A stretch of 64,000 nt of DNA from Phycisphaerales bacterium (GTDB lineage Bacteria; Planctomycetota; Phycisphaerae; Phycisphaerales; SM1A02): positions 248,001-312,000 of the forward strand of contig JAJDDB010000035.1 of assembly GCA_029260575.1 (NCBI GenBank), written 5' to 3'. A program made the position numbers and the translations under genes. The notes beneath the pieces are model-generated. The model was given only the letters and a program-made list of their open reading frames with translations. It ran no database searches and was not told the origin of the DNA. This document shows, one piece after another, positions 27,168-36,491 of the stretch (its first letter is position 1; every line of letters starts with the position of its first letter).

Positions 27168-28490
27168 ATGCCGCTGCTCAGCCGGGCTGCCTATCGGCGC
27201 GAGCTTGCTGCCTGGTCGCTGCTGCCCGTTATGGCAGGTGTTGTCGAAGGCGGCGTCACAGGGGTTATCGTCAAGAACGTCTTTGAAGGCGTCGCCCCCA
27301 CCGCCACGCTCAACCTCGCTGTGGCGGTCCTGTCCGGCGCGCCAGCTCTGGCCAATATCACCAGTTCGCTATGGGCTGCCCTCAGCCACCGCAGACACAA
27401 GATCCGTTTCCTCTGGACAGTGCAGCTTCTGACGGTCGCTCTGGTGTCGCTGATCGCGCTTGCTCCGGTCAATGTCCTCGGCCTCGGGCTGCTCGTCGCA
27501 GGGGCTGTCGGCACACGCGTGCTCTGGACAGGCATCATGATGATCCGCACCACAGTCTGGCGGGCCAACTATCCCCGCCACGCTCGGGCCCGCATGGCTG
27601 GCAACCTCGCAACTGTCCAGTCCATCGTCATGCTCGCAGCCGGCCTGGCTGTCGGGGCAGCGTTGAACCTCCACGATCAGGCATTCCGCGCATTGTTCCC
27701 GATTGCGGGTGTGCTCGGTTTACTCGGCGCGTGGATCTACAGACGACTGCGCATCCGCGGGCATGAAACATTGCTGAAACGCGAGCGCGAAGACACCGGC
27801 GGGTCCATGGCAAACCCCCTGCGATTGCGCAGACTGCTGCTGCAGGACAAAGACTTTCGCCGCTACATGACATCCATGTTCATCTTCGGCTTCGGCAACC
27901 TGATGGTCCTTGCGCCGCTGGTTGTCATGCTCAAAGATCGCTTCGGCCTCGATGCACTGACAAGTGTGTTGATCGTCACATCAATTCCGATGCTGATGAT
28001 GCCCGCGTTCGTGCCGCTGTGGTCCAAACTGCTGGATCGAGTACATATCGTGCGCTACCGGGCGGTGCATAGTTGGTCGTTCATCATTGCCAGTTCGATG
28101 TTCCTCATCGCTGCGGTCACCATGCAGACGTGGCTGTTGTTCGTCGCAGCAGCGCTCAAAGGCGCAGCAATCAGCGGCGGCGTGCTCGGCTGGAACCTCG
28201 GCCACCACGATTTTGCGCCGCCTGAACGCGCAGCGGAATACATGTCGGTACACGTCACACTCACCGGCATCCGCGGCATGACAGCGCCAATGATCGCAAT
28301 CAGCGTATACCAGGCGCTGGAGTGGTCAAACATCGGCAGCGGCGCATGGGTCTTTGCGATGTGCGCAGGCATAAGCGTCTTCGGTGCGATCGGTTTCGTC
28401 CTGCAGGCCCGCACCATGCGCCGCGATTCTGAGCATGGCCCCGACCCGACGGACGTCCCACCGAGTTCCCGCAGCGTTGTGAGTGAGTAG
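27168..28490 (+). CDS. Major facilitator superfamily transporter
   Basis: About 440 residues with 10-12 hydrophobic helices, an inner-membrane permease. The first helix is AAWSLLPVMAGVVEGGVTG. A cytoplasmic central loop (RRLRIRGHETLLKREREDTG) separates two six-helix halves. Later helices include FGFGNLMVLAPLVVMLKDRF and SWSFIIASSMFLIAAVTM. GTG at 27102 is an alternative start adding 22 residues; neither start has a visible ribosome binding site. The substrate is unknown; GGVTGVIVKNVF in helix 1 recalls a planctomycete-specific MFS group. Confidence 0.82.
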   Translation: MPLLSRAAYRRELAAWSLLPVMAGVVEGGVTGVIVKNVFEGVAPTATLNLAVAVLSGAPALANITSSLWAALSHRRHKIRFLWTVQLLTVALVSLIALAPVNVLGLGLLVAGAVGTRVLWTGIMMIRTTVWRANYPRHARARMAGNLATVQSIVMLAAGLAVGAALNLHDQAFRALFPIAGVLGLLGAWIYRRLRIRGHETLLKREREDTGGSMANPLRLRRLLLQDKDFRRYMTSMFIFGFGNLMVLAPLVVMLKDRFGLDALTSVLIVTSIPMLMMPAFVPLWSKLLDRVHIVRYRAVHSWSFIIASSMFLIAAVTMQTWLLFVAAALKGAAISGGVLGWNLGHHDFAPPERAAEYMSVHVTLTGIRGMTAPMIAISVYQALEWSNIGSGAWVFAMCAGISVFGAIGFVLQARTMRRDSEHGPDPTDVPPSSRSVVSE

Positions 28491-28563
28491 GCAAGGCAAT
28501 CGGGAATCGGGAGCTGCCAATCGGCGCGTGATGCGAGCCGGGCTCTGTAAAATCGCATTGCAT

Positions 28564-28645
28564 GTCATGCCCGCGCAGGCGGGCATCCACAGTTCGACGA
28601 GAGGCGTTCGAGTCGGCACTGGTTTCCCGCCTGCGCGGGAAAGAC
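28564..28645. repeat. REP-like inverted repeat between convergent genes
   Basis: The left arm (28564-28592) contains GTCATGCCCGCGCAGGCGGG and the right arm (28619-28645) contains its near-complement TTTCCCGCCTGCGCGGGAAA, with about 26 bases between. Each arm is itself palindromic around CCCGC...GCGGG. This matches the widespread bacterial element whose arms read TTCCCGCCTGCGCGGGAA. It lies between the MFS gene and the minus-strand gene at 28759, and could act as a bidirectional stop or be a small mobile repeat. Confidence 0.8.
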
Positions 28646-28758
28646 AAGACCCGCGAGCCGGGTTTGGGGAAGCCGAGATAATATTCGTGTTCAACACACC
28701 ATCCCACGCAGCGTCACAGACGCCGGCTCGCCCCTCTACTTACGGCGAGCGCAAATTG

Positions 28759-29589
28759 TCACTCCTTCTGCTTCGCCCACTCACCAACGAGCGGCATGCG
28801 CCAGCCGCACTGCGAACGTCGGCGCACTTCACGCAATCCCAAGTACATGGCGACGAATACTATCGCGATTGCGAGAAACGGTGCGATTTCGGAAGGCATG
28901 TGTGTTGACCAGTATCCTCCCCGATGCATGTACATGAACGGACCTATCGGCGATTGCAAACGAACGAGCGGTTGATACGGGTTTCCCGACTCCGCCGTTC
29001 GAAAATCTCGCAGGATGCTCGCGAGAATTTCAACATGTTCATGAACCACCTCAGTATTCGACTTCGCGACGCCTGCATTAATGAATGCGTGTCGCAATTG
29101 TGCTTTCTCTGGGATCGGTTCATCATGACCAAAGGTCAAGACCGCGTTGTTGACGTATTTGACCTCAACGCTTGTCTGCAGATTGTTCTTCGGCGGGAAT
29201 CGACTCCATTGATATGCAGATACAACCCGGACTCGAAGGGCAGACAGAGATTCAGAACTGAAGAACATCTCCGTCTCCGATTCCTTCTTATCCAGCACCC
29301 ATCCGATGCCATTCCATGAGACCGGGCCGATAACGAAGATTGAGCTAAGCACCACAAGCACGCCAAGACCAACCTGCTGAATACGCGGCCCGGTCCGCAC
29401 GCCGATGGCCTGAATGTCCTTGCCGCACTCCGGACACCGCGGCGAACTCCACCCGCCAAGCGGATAGTGACAATTGGCGCACACCGGAGTCGCATCGCTC
29501 ATCCCGGCCCGCCGGACAGTGCGAACTTCCCATGCGACTTGCACAACCACCGGCACTGCCAGCAGCAGTATCACGAGCGCGATCGCCAT
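28759..29589 (-). CDS. Hypothetical membrane protein with zinc ribbon
   Basis: 276 residues. The N-terminal membrane helix is IALVILLLAVPVVVQVAWEV. A four-cysteine ribbon follows (CANCHYPLGGWSSPRCPECG, residues about 37-56). A second helix (VGLGVLVVLSSIFVIGPVSW) and a third near the C-terminus (IAPFLAIAIVFVAMYLGL) enclose an approximately 130-residue soluble part without a known domain. It shares its layout with the proteins at 4825-6321 and 43280-44239. The function is unknown. It ends just beyond the REP-like repeat. Confidence 0.72.
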   Translation of the reverse strand: MAIALVILLLAVPVVVQVAWEVRTVRRAGMSDATPVCANCHYPLGGWSSPRCPECGKDIQAIGVRTGPRIQQVGLGVLVVLSSIFVIGPVSWNGIGWVLDKKESETEMFFSSESLSALRVRVVSAYQWSRFPPKNNLQTSVEVKYVNNAVLTFGHDEPIPEKAQLRHAFINAGVAKSNTEVVHEHVEILASILRDFRTAESGNPYQPLVRLQSPIGPFMYMHRGGYWSTHMPSEIAPFLAIAIVFVAMYLGLREVRRRSQCGWRMPLVGEWAKQKE

Positions 29590-29962
29590 ATCGTCATCTT
29601 ACGGCACACCAATACCAGTCAATAACCCGTCCCGCCGCTTGCGGCGTAGCACACTGCCGTCGGTGCCGCCATGAACAAATCCTTCACCAGCACACGACCG
29701 AGAACACTCATCGCGTCTCCACCAGCCCATTCGAAGACTCAGAGGCGGCGTCTCTCACACTCGACGCCCTATTGCCCATATCCCGCTATACTCCTCGATT
29801 CGCATTGATGGATGCCGATGCGGGCCGGCCGGGTCGATCTGCGAACACCGTGTTCCAGACCGGGCGGCGATCACTCCCTGCATGGTGGATCAAACCTGAC
29901 CGCCTGCACCAGTAAACCGCAGTGCATGACTGCGGCGGAACAGCATCCACAGAGTTTCTCAC
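29590..29962. other. Intergenic region upstream of rpsA
   Basis: 373 bases between two divergent genes. It contains one copy of the short palindromic repeat (29634-29654). TATACT at 29787-29792 could be a -10 element for rpsA but has no good -35 partner at 17 bases. A long leader before rpsA is plausible for translational control by S1, but no specific structure is evident. Confidence 0.35.
29634..29654 (+). repeat. Short palindromic repeat, copy 1
   Basis: GCCGCTTGCGGC followed by GTAGCACAC. Two further copies with at most one or two changes occur at 36465-36485 and 43181-43201, all between genes. Confidence 0.8.
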
Positions 29963-31828
29963 ATGGTCGATTTTAACCTTATTGCAGAAATTGACGTTGA
30001 CGACAGTGATGCTGATGTGCTTCTCAAGGAAGCCTTCGGCGAGCAGGTCGCAGACGGCAACATGGATTCACTCCTCAAAGAGGAGATGAAGGAATACCAA
30101 CGCGGCAACATTCTTGAAGGACGCGTTGTCGGCAAAGCAGGCGACGATGTCGTCATTGATGTCGGCCTGAAATCCGAAGGCCTCGTCAACAAGAATGAAT
30201 TCGAAAACTTCGAATCACTTGAGCCGGGCGATGTCGTCGAAGTCGTCCTCGAAGATGTTGAAGACGAATCCGGACTCATCAAGATTTCCAAGCGCAAGGC
30301 AGACCGCATCCGCGGATGGGAACGCGTCCTGGAAACCAACAAGGAAAATGATGTCGTCGAAGGTACGTGCATGCGCAAGATCAAAGGCGGCCTGCTCGTG
30401 GACATCGGCGTGCCGGTCTTCCTGCCCGCATCGCAGGTCGATATCCGCCGGCCCAGCGACATCGGCGAATTCATCGGCAAGACGCTGCGCGCGGTCATCC
30501 TCAAGATCGATCGCGAACGACGCAACATCGTCATCAGCCGCCGCAAGCTCATCGAGATGGAACGCGAAGAAGCCAAGGAAAAACTGCTCAGCACCATCCA
30601 CGAAGGCGGACTCGTCACCGGAACGGTCACGAACATCGCAGACTTCGGCGCATTCATCGATCTCGGCGGCATCGACGGCCTGCTGCACATCACCGACATG
30701 AGCTGGGGACGCATCAATCACCCAAGCGAAATGCTCAAGGTCGGCGAAGAAGTCGAAGTCAAGATCCTCAAGATCGACCGCGACAAGGAAAAGATCGCCC
30801 TGGGTCTCAAGCAGAAGGAAGCCTCGCCGTGGGACGGCATCGAAGAGAAGTTCCCCATCGGCTGCCGTGTCAAGGGCAAGACTGTCAACATCGTCAGCTA
30901 CGGCTGCTTCGTCGAGCTTGAAGAAGGCATCGAGGGTCTCGTACACATCTCGGAGATGAGCTGGACCAAGCGCATCAACCACCCCAGCGAAGTTGTCAAC
31001 GTCGGCGAGGAAATCGAAGTCGTCATCCTCGACATCGACAAGGACAAACAAGAAATCTCGCTCGGCATCAAGCAGACCGAGGTCAACCCCTGGGAACTCG
31101 TCGCAGAGAAATACCCTGTCGGCACGATCATCGACGGTACGGTGCGCAACCTCGCCAACTACGGCGCGTTTGTGGAAATCGAACCCGGCATCGACGGCCT
31201 GCTGCACGTCAGTGACATTTCGTGGACGGAAAAAATATCCCATCCCAACGAGAAGTACAAGAAGAGCGATCCCGTTCGCTGCGTTGTTCTGGACATCGAT
31301 CAGGAAAAACAGCGCGTCGGCCTCGGCGTCAAGCAGTTGAACGAAGACCCGTGGGCGACCGCAATCCCCGATGCGTACAAGCCCGGCATGGTTGTACACG
31401 GCAAGGTCACGAAGATCACCAACTTCGGCGTCTTCGTCGAACTCGAAGAAGGTCTCGAAGGTCTGCTGCACATCTCTGAACTCAGCGACTCCAAGGTCGA
31501 GAACCCGCAGGATGTCGTCAAGGCAGACGAAATGCTTGATGTCAAGATCCTGCGCGTCGACACCGATGAACGCAAGATCGGCCTGTCACTCAAACGCGCT
31601 CAGTGGGGCGATGCACAAACCGAAGACGGCGGCGACAGCGGCAGCGAATCTGCTGGCGATCCGTCATTCGGTTCAGTCGCAGCCAAGGGCGGCATGGACG
31701 AACACGGCGCGCTCGGCACCGACAAGATCAGCTTGCCAACGCCCAAGTCCGCTGAGCCGGCCAAAGTCGTGGGGCCGAAGAAAGTCGAACCGGAATCAAC
31801 TGAGCCGGCAGAAGACGACAACGCCTGA
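29963..31828 (+). CDS. rpsA: 30S ribosomal protein S1
   Basis: 621 residues with six S1 OB-fold repeats starting near residues 48, 131, 214, 300, 386 and 473. The first two are divergent (ILEGRVVGKAGDDVVIDVGL; GTCMRKIKGGLLVDIGVPVF), the ribosome-binding pair. The last four carry the RNA-binding pattern, for example ITNFGVFVELEEGLEGLLHI. S1 docks on the 30S subunit and captures mRNA, important in a genome where many genes lack a strong Shine-Dalgarno site. An acidic, low-complexity tail of about 80 residues follows. A perfect terminator lies 34 bases downstream. Confidence 0.97.
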   Translation: MVDFNLIAEIDVDDSDADVLLKEAFGEQVADGNMDSLLKEEMKEYQRGNILEGRVVGKAGDDVVIDVGLKSEGLVNKNEFENFESLEPGDVVEVVLEDVEDESGLIKISKRKADRIRGWERVLETNKENDVVEGTCMRKIKGGLLVDIGVPVFLPASQVDIRRPSDIGEFIGKTLRAVILKIDRERRNIVISRRKLIEMEREEAKEKLLSTIHEGGLVTGTVTNIADFGAFIDLGGIDGLLHITDMSWGRINHPSEMLKVGEEVEVKILKIDRDKEKIALGLKQKEASPWDGIEEKFPIGCRVKGKTVNIVSYGCFVELEEGIEGLVHISEMSWTKRINHPSEVVNVGEEIEVVILDIDKDKQEISLGIKQTEVNPWELVAEKYPVGTIIDGTVRNLANYGAFVEIEPGIDGLLHVSDISWTEKISHPNEKYKKSDPVRCVVLDIDQEKQRVGLGVKQLNEDPWATAIPDAYKPGMVVHGKVTKITNFGVFVELEEGLEGLLHISELSDSKVENPQDVVKADEMLDVKILRVDTDERKIGLSLKRAQWGDAQTEDGGDSGSESAGDPSFGSVAAKGGMDEHGALGTDKISLPTPKSAEPAKVVGPKKVEPESTEPAEDDNA

Positions 31829-31862
31829 ATCGCCTTCAGGCAGGACTTTGCCAGCAATCATC

Positions 31863-31897
31863 ACAACCCACGGCTTCGGTCGTGGGTTGTTTTCTTT
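31863..31897 (+). terminator. Intrinsic terminator of rpsA
   Basis: A perfect ten-pair stem (ACAACCCACG with CGTGGGTTGT) and an 8-base loop, followed by TTTCTTT. The remaining bases to 32161 hold no supported gene. Confidence 0.93.
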
Positions 31898-32161
31898 GAT
31901 CTGTCGCGAGGGGAGTAATGCAGAATCCGCAACCGCTCAGCACAAGCTTGCGAAGGTGAGCAGCGTGAGGATCAGCATCCGCTTACGATTATCTGTGATT
32001 GCCATCAGGCTTTGAACGAGCATGTCTTTAACTCCGTGTCTTATGTTGTCCGTGCCAGAGTACTATCAATGCCCATGCCCGGGACCGATATACAACACAA
32101 ACAACTGCTGCGTGCTGGAGTCAGTGTTCTTCTCGGACGTACGCTGCGCCGCAGATTCCGG

Positions 32162-34126
32162 ATGATGTCCCAACGCCACATCGCAGGTGGTGCTGCAGGG
32201 ACACGTGCAGTGTGTTGCACGCTTCTCATCACTGTACTGCTTGCCGGCACAATCCCGGCAAGTGCCCAATCTTCACATGCACCAGCCCAGCCGGACCTCG
32301 GCGCATCCGTCGGCGCGTTTCTCACAGCTCGGCAGTGGATCAACGATTTCGCTGTCCCGCCAACGGATCACGACGATGCGAACATCGCGATCGAAAACGC
32401 GCACGGAATCTATATCGCGCTGCGGCACAACGGCAGAGTCGTCGGCACCGGCATCGACACCACCAGCGATGCGCTCAGCCTCCGCAAAGCGACCGGGCGC
32501 GCGCTTAGCGAACTGCTCGGCGATGAATCCATGCGCAACACACCCGAAACATTGCGCAACACTGTCGGCGCGAAGCTGAATCTCGAACTGGAAATCGCCG
32601 GCCCACTTCGGCCGATGATCGCGCGCACCGCTGAACACGTTGCTCAGCACTACGAACCCGGTCTTGACGGCCTGGCCATGCGCCGCGGTGAAGCACTTGC
32701 AATGCTCTTTCCCGCACAGATGCGCCGCAGCGGCAACGCAGACAACATCGATGCGGCAATTGCACGCCTTGCTGCGATGCTCAAACTCAAACCCGCGCCG
32801 CTTGATGAACTCATCAATCAAAGAAAAGTCAGTGTGTATCGCTTCCGCACAGTGCATCTCGTGCAGGATCAACCCGAGGCTTCGCCGACCGCAACACACC
32901 GCGGCCTGCGCCTCGTCAGTACAGCAGAAGTCACGCGTGAATCCATTCGCCAATTCGCCGATGCTGCAGCAGCGCATCTCATCAACAAACTCTGGACCGG
33001 GGACGAACCGCTCGGCCTGCTCGGCGATTACGACCCCCTGCGCGATGATTACCAGCCGATGTTTGCCACCCCGCGCGATCAGGCCCTGGCAGCAGTCGCG
33101 ATCGCCAAGTATGCCAACATCAACAGTTGGGACTATGACGTCGCTTCTGCTGCACACAAAGCTGCGCACAAAATCATTCTCGACTTGTCCGAGGTGACTG
33201 ATGGCGAACACGACCCATTCGAAGATATTGCCACGTGCGCTCTCATTCTCGCAGGCCTTGTGTCACCTGAACGAATGATGCCGTTTGATCGCACAACAAC
33301 AAACATAATGAATCGCGCCCTGGTTCCGCTCCAGATCTTTAAGACTTTAGAAGGCGAACAACTGCACGACGCGCTTTCAGACGTAACCCCTACAACGCGC
33401 GGCATGATTGCATACGCATTGCTCCAGCAGGAAGCGCGCAGCGACGATACGTTTGATTGGACGGCAAGCCAAAGAGTCGCACGTGCAAGTCTCGAAACAA
33501 CTGATGAATCAGCGCGACTTGGGCCAATGACGTGGGCGTATCAAGTACATTATTTCTTTCAATCAAACATTCGAAGCCGAGGCGAGCAACCTGTTCTGAG
33601 TCTGGAGGAACTGACTCGCATGCGTCTCGCACTTTGGCATCGACAGATCAAGCACGCCCATGCGCCGCGATTCAATGACCCTGACAACACCGACTGGCTC
33701 GACCTGACCGGCGGGTTCGCACTCGATGCAAACCCCAATGCCGCGCGCGTCCGCCCCAATGCACAGTCTGCCCGCGTTGTCGCGCTGCTCGCTCTGATGC
33801 TCAATGATGATGTGCTCAGCACCGACGCCACCCGCGGCATCGCCCAAAAGAATCAATTGCTTGCGATGCGCTATCTCATGCAGTTGCAGATCACCGAAGC
33901 AGACGCCTGGGGATTCCGCAATCCCGACCGCGCTCTCGGCGGCATCCGGTCAAACACGTGGTCTGCCGAACTGGCCACTGCCGCCACAGCCATGGCCCTC
34001 ATCGCTGCCGTCGACACTCTCCGGGCGATTGAGTCGCTGCAAACTCGCAAGCAACAACGTGCTGCCCCCGAAAACTCGCAGCAACCGCCCGCCAACGTCC
34101 GAGAGCAAGCCCCCACCCGGGATTGA
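32162..34126 (+). CDS. Large secreted protein of unknown function
   Basis: About 654 residues. The open frame begins at 32012, but the ATG pair at 32162/32165 gives a signal peptide (CCTLLITVLLAGTIPASAQS, cleavage after ASA). An N-terminal alpha/beta part (HGIYIALRHNGRVVGTGID) precedes a long helical region. The C-terminal third (WSAELATAATAMALIAAVDT, after DPDNTDWLDLTGGF and WGFRNPDRALGGI) has the look of an alpha/alpha toroid, as in cyclases or glycosidases, but I see no catalytic signature. The last 35 residues are low-complexity. No function assigned. Confidence 0.72.
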   Translation: MMSQRHIAGGAAGTRAVCCTLLITVLLAGTIPASAQSSHAPAQPDLGASVGAFLTARQWINDFAVPPTDHDDANIAIENAHGIYIALRHNGRVVGTGIDTTSDALSLRKATGRALSELLGDESMRNTPETLRNTVGAKLNLELEIAGPLRPMIARTAEHVAQHYEPGLDGLAMRRGEALAMLFPAQMRRSGNADNIDAAIARLAAMLKLKPAPLDELINQRKVSVYRFRTVHLVQDQPEASPTATHRGLRLVSTAEVTRESIRQFADAAAAHLINKLWTGDEPLGLLGDYDPLRDDYQPMFATPRDQALAAVAIAKYANINSWDYDVASAAHKAAHKIILDLSEVTDGEHDPFEDIATCALILAGLVSPERMMPFDRTTTNIMNRALVPLQIFKTLEGEQLHDALSDVTPTTRGMIAYALLQQEARSDDTFDWTASQRVARASLETTDESARLGPMTWAYQVHYFFQSNIRSRGEQPVLSLEELTRMRLALWHRQIKHAHAPRFNDPDNTDWLDLTGGFALDANPNAARVRPNAQSARVVALLALMLNDDVLSTDATRGIAQKNQLLAMRYLMQLQITEADAWGFRNPDRALGGIRSNTWSAELATAATAMALIAAVDTLRAIESLQTRKQQRAAPENSQQPPANVREQAPTRD

Positions 34127-34321
34127 AACTTCCCCGCTGATCGCCCCTGAACCCCGTCAGCCCCCTGTTCGACTGAAACTCTTTCAGAGCAATTCGCCAG
34201 ACGCCTATACTTAGGGGTATCCAGTGGTGAAGACGCTGAACGGCTGCGAAATCGAACTTTTCAGCCGCCTGCGTGTCCAACACTCTCAGTCGCCCGATTG
34301 AGAATCCCGGAGATCAATTAC

Positions 34322-35329
34322 ATGAAACTGTTGACCACAATCGCAACCGCCTCAATGCTCCTGCTGGCCAGCACAGCCCTCGGCCAGAGCATTTCCGAGC
34401 GGTATCAGCACGTTATGCAAAAACGCAGTGCTGCCCAGCGCAATAACTCCAGCAAAGCTCAGATGCTCAGCGCACTACTGTACACCGACCTCACGCTTGA
34501 GTTCCAGGAAACACCTGCTCGCGATGCGATCAACTATCTGAAAACCGTCATCGGCGTGAACATCATCGGCAGGTACAACGATGACAAAACCACCTTCGGT
34601 ATAGACCCAGATGCGCCGATCACGCTCAGCGTGCAGGACACTTCCGCACTCACCGTGCTCGAAATGGTACTCGCACAAACCGAAGACTTCGAACCAACCA
34701 CCTGGCAGCTTCGTGAAGGCTTCGTTGAAGTCGGCACCAAGGAACGCCTCAGCGTTCCCGCAGCCCAGGAAATTCGCTACTACCCCATTCGTGACATGCT
34801 CTTTGACCCCCCAAGGTTTGACAACGCACCCGATCTCGATCTTGACGCTGCACTCAACCAGGGCGGCAGCTCCGGCGGCGGTGGCGGCGGCGGAGGCTTC
34901 GGTGGTGGTGGCGGCTTCGGCGGCGGCGGTGGTGGTGGAGGCGGCGGTTCCGGCGGCGGAGGTGGTGGCGGCGGATCGCTATTCCCTGGTCCCGAAGATG
35001 AACCCGATCGTGTCCCCGAAGCTGAACGCGCTCAGGAAATCGTCGATCTCATCGTCGAACTGGTCGAGCCCGAAGCATGGCAACAGCTCGGCGGCGATGC
35101 AGCGAGCATCCGCTACTTCCAGGGTACGCTCATCATTCGCGCTCCCGATTACATCCACCGCCAAATCGGCGGTTACCCGTTTGCAACACGGCCCGTGCGC
35201 GTCTCACAGGCAGCAGTTGACCGTCGATATGTAACATTCACCGGCGGGCTGTCCAACGTGACAAATGCGGACTTCAGAACGGCCGAGCCCGTTGGTGGCG
35301 CTGCAGGCGGATCGTCCTCCTCGAACTGA
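34322..35329 (+). CDS. Secreted glycine-rich protein with secretin-N0/STN-like segments
   Basis: 335 residues. The start at 34322 gives signal peptide KLLTTIATASMLLLASTALG; GGAG is about 9 bases upstream. Residues 45-140 look like an STN/secretin N0 domain: LEFQETPARDAINYLKTVIG, then ITLSVQDTSALTVLEMVLAQ. IRYYPIRDMLF starts an N1-like strand. A glycine stretch interrupted by Ser and Phe (about residues 180-220) separates it from a second N-like half (IVDLIVELVEPEAWQQLGGD, then IRYFQGTLIIRAP). No barrel domain is present, so it is not itself a channel. It may bind a secretin or ring assembly in the periplasm. Partner and role are inferred. Confidence 0.75.
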   Translation: MKLLTTIATASMLLLASTALGQSISERYQHVMQKRSAAQRNNSSKAQMLSALLYTDLTLEFQETPARDAINYLKTVIGVNIIGRYNDDKTTFGIDPDAPITLSVQDTSALTVLEMVLAQTEDFEPTTWQLREGFVEVGTKERLSVPAAQEIRYYPIRDMLFDPPRFDNAPDLDLDAALNQGGSSGGGGGGGGFGGGGGFGGGGGGGGGGSGGGGGGGGSLFPGPEDEPDRVPEAERAQEIVDLIVELVEPEAWQQLGGDAASIRYFQGTLIIRAPDYIHRQIGGYPFATRPVRVSQAAVDRRYVTFTGGLSNVTNADFRTAEPVGGAAGGSSSSN

Positions 35330-35834
35330 TCCACTCTGTCATCAGCCAAGTCGCGCACGACACGAACGACCGCAGCGGTATTCATCCCATCGCTGCGGTC
35401 TGTTCATGAATGCTTCCAGGGCAATACAACGACTCGCCCATTGCTGCACACTCACTGACTCACAATCACAATCGCAATGCTCTGCACAGCGACGACACAT
35501 CCCTGCGCGAATGCCCACAAGCATCCGCGATTGGCGCGACTACGTCATCGTCATCGCCCCGTATAGCTTCCACCGCCAGTTCACCGGCTACCGGGAATCC
35601 AAATCATCACACACCGAAGACCGCTCAGATCCATAGTTCGCCCAGCAGTCGCAGGTTCGCAGAGCAGGCTGTCAGATCATCACCATATTTGGCTGTTCGG
35701 CAGGTTGGCTTTCCCGATTTCCTGCGGAATCCCCCCCTCTGTCGCCGTGTCTCACACGTCAGGTAGAATCTCCACCGCCGTTTCCGCAACAACATCCAAG
35801 CGGAACCACACAACGTCTGGAAAGGGAAGCTGAC
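35330..35834. other. Intergenic region before the lipoprotein operon
   Basis: About 505 bases. It holds the hairpin at 35368-35400 near its left end. The rest has frames of up to 118 codons, but their composition is unlike the neighbouring genes and none has a start signal. The promoter of the four-lipoprotein operon is probably in the right half; no clear hexamers stand out. Confidence 0.4.
35368..35400 (+). terminator. Strong stem-loop after the glycine-rich gene, probable terminator
   Basis: A perfect ten-pair stem (GACCGCAGCG with CGCTGCGGTC) with a 13-base loop. It is extended by GAAC and GTTC outside a one-base bulge. There is no strong T run, so termination efficiency is uncertain. 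Confidence 0.65.
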
Positions 35835-36455
35835 GTGAACGCATTGAACCGATTGACACTCACCGCCATCTGCGCCGCTGCGACCGCTCTCGCCGTCGGC
35901 TGTGAAACCGCACCGCGCAATCAGGGAACCTCCGGCTACCGCATGGACCCCACACACGACTCCGAAGCAGAGCTCGGCAGCCTCGACCTGCGCTCCGCTG
36001 ACCTTGTCGCTGCAACCGATAAAATGGCAATGGACATGGCCCAGCGGCTCGACATCTCCAACCGCGACAATCCGCCACGCATTTTCTTCGGCGAGATCGA
36101 AAATGAAACCTCGCGACCCAATCGCGATTACCAGATTTTCCTCAACAGACTCCGCACACTTCTCGGCGTCGCAGGAACCCGACACGGCTTGGACATTCGA
36201 CGCGAACGACAATTCGTAGAGAAACAGCGCGCTCGTGAATACGGCGACAAACAACCCGACCGCGCCCCCAGCGCATATCGATCCGAAGCAGAATACGTCC
36301 TGACCTGTGTGGTTTCCGATCTGCCCAGCGGCGGCACGAACTACTACCTGCTCGAATATCAACTCGTGCAACTCGTTGATGTCGCAGAATCCGGCCCCGA
36401 CGCCGGCCCGGGCGCGATTGTCTGGACCAACTTCTACGAAGTGAAATACCAGTAA
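35835..36455 (+). CDS. LpoB-like lipoprotein (peptidoglycan synthase activator family)
   Basis: 206 residues with lipoprotein signal (LTLTAICAAATALAVGC, lipobox AVGC). The GTG start is supported by GGGAAG about 6 bases upstream. The mature domain fits the LpoB/YcfM fold: DLVAATDKMAMDMAQRL, then PPRIFFGEIENET, EAEYVLTCVVSDLPSG and a final strand VWTNFYEVKYQ. In E. coli LpoB crosses the periplasm to activate PBP1B. It heads a four-gene lipoprotein operon with a paralogue next. The partner synthase in this organism is not in the window. Confidence 0.83.
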   Translation: MNALNRLTLTAICAAATALAVGCETAPRNQGTSGYRMDPTHDSEAELGSLDLRSADLVAATDKMAMDMAQRLDISNRDNPPRIFFGEIENETSRPNRDYQIFLNRLRTLLGVAGTRHGLDIRRERQFVEKQRAREYGDKQPDRAPSAYRSEAEYVLTCVVSDLPSGGTNYYLLEYQLVQLVDVAESGPDAGPGAIVWTNFYEVKYQ

Positions 36456-36464
36456 AGCAGCCTC

Positions 36465-36485
36465 GCCGCTTGCGGCGTAGCACGC
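36465..36485 (+). repeat. Short palindromic repeat, copy 2
   Basis: GCCGCTTGCGGC followed by GTAGCACGC, in the 36-base gap between the two LpoB-like genes and ending 6 bases before the ATG at 36492. The hairpin would cover the ribosome binding region of the second gene. Confidence 0.8.
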
Positions 36486-36491
36486 GTACGC

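Noticed and set aside
29787-29792. TATACT as the rpsA promoter -10 box
   Set aside because: No acceptable -35 hexamer at 16-18 bases; planctomycete promoter consensus is poorly known to me.
30215-31471. 418-codon open frame antisense to rpsA
   Set aside because: It is acidic-rich and repetitive because it mirrors the S1 repeats; the sense strand is unambiguous S1.
34855-34980. Glycine-codon run taken for a DNA microsatellite
   Set aside because: It is in frame within a secreted protein, with mixed GGC/GGT/GGA codons, so it is better explained as a selected polyglycine linker.
35410-35766. 118-codon frame before the LpoB-like operon
   Set aside because: Composition unlike neighbouring genes and no start signal; likely chance.
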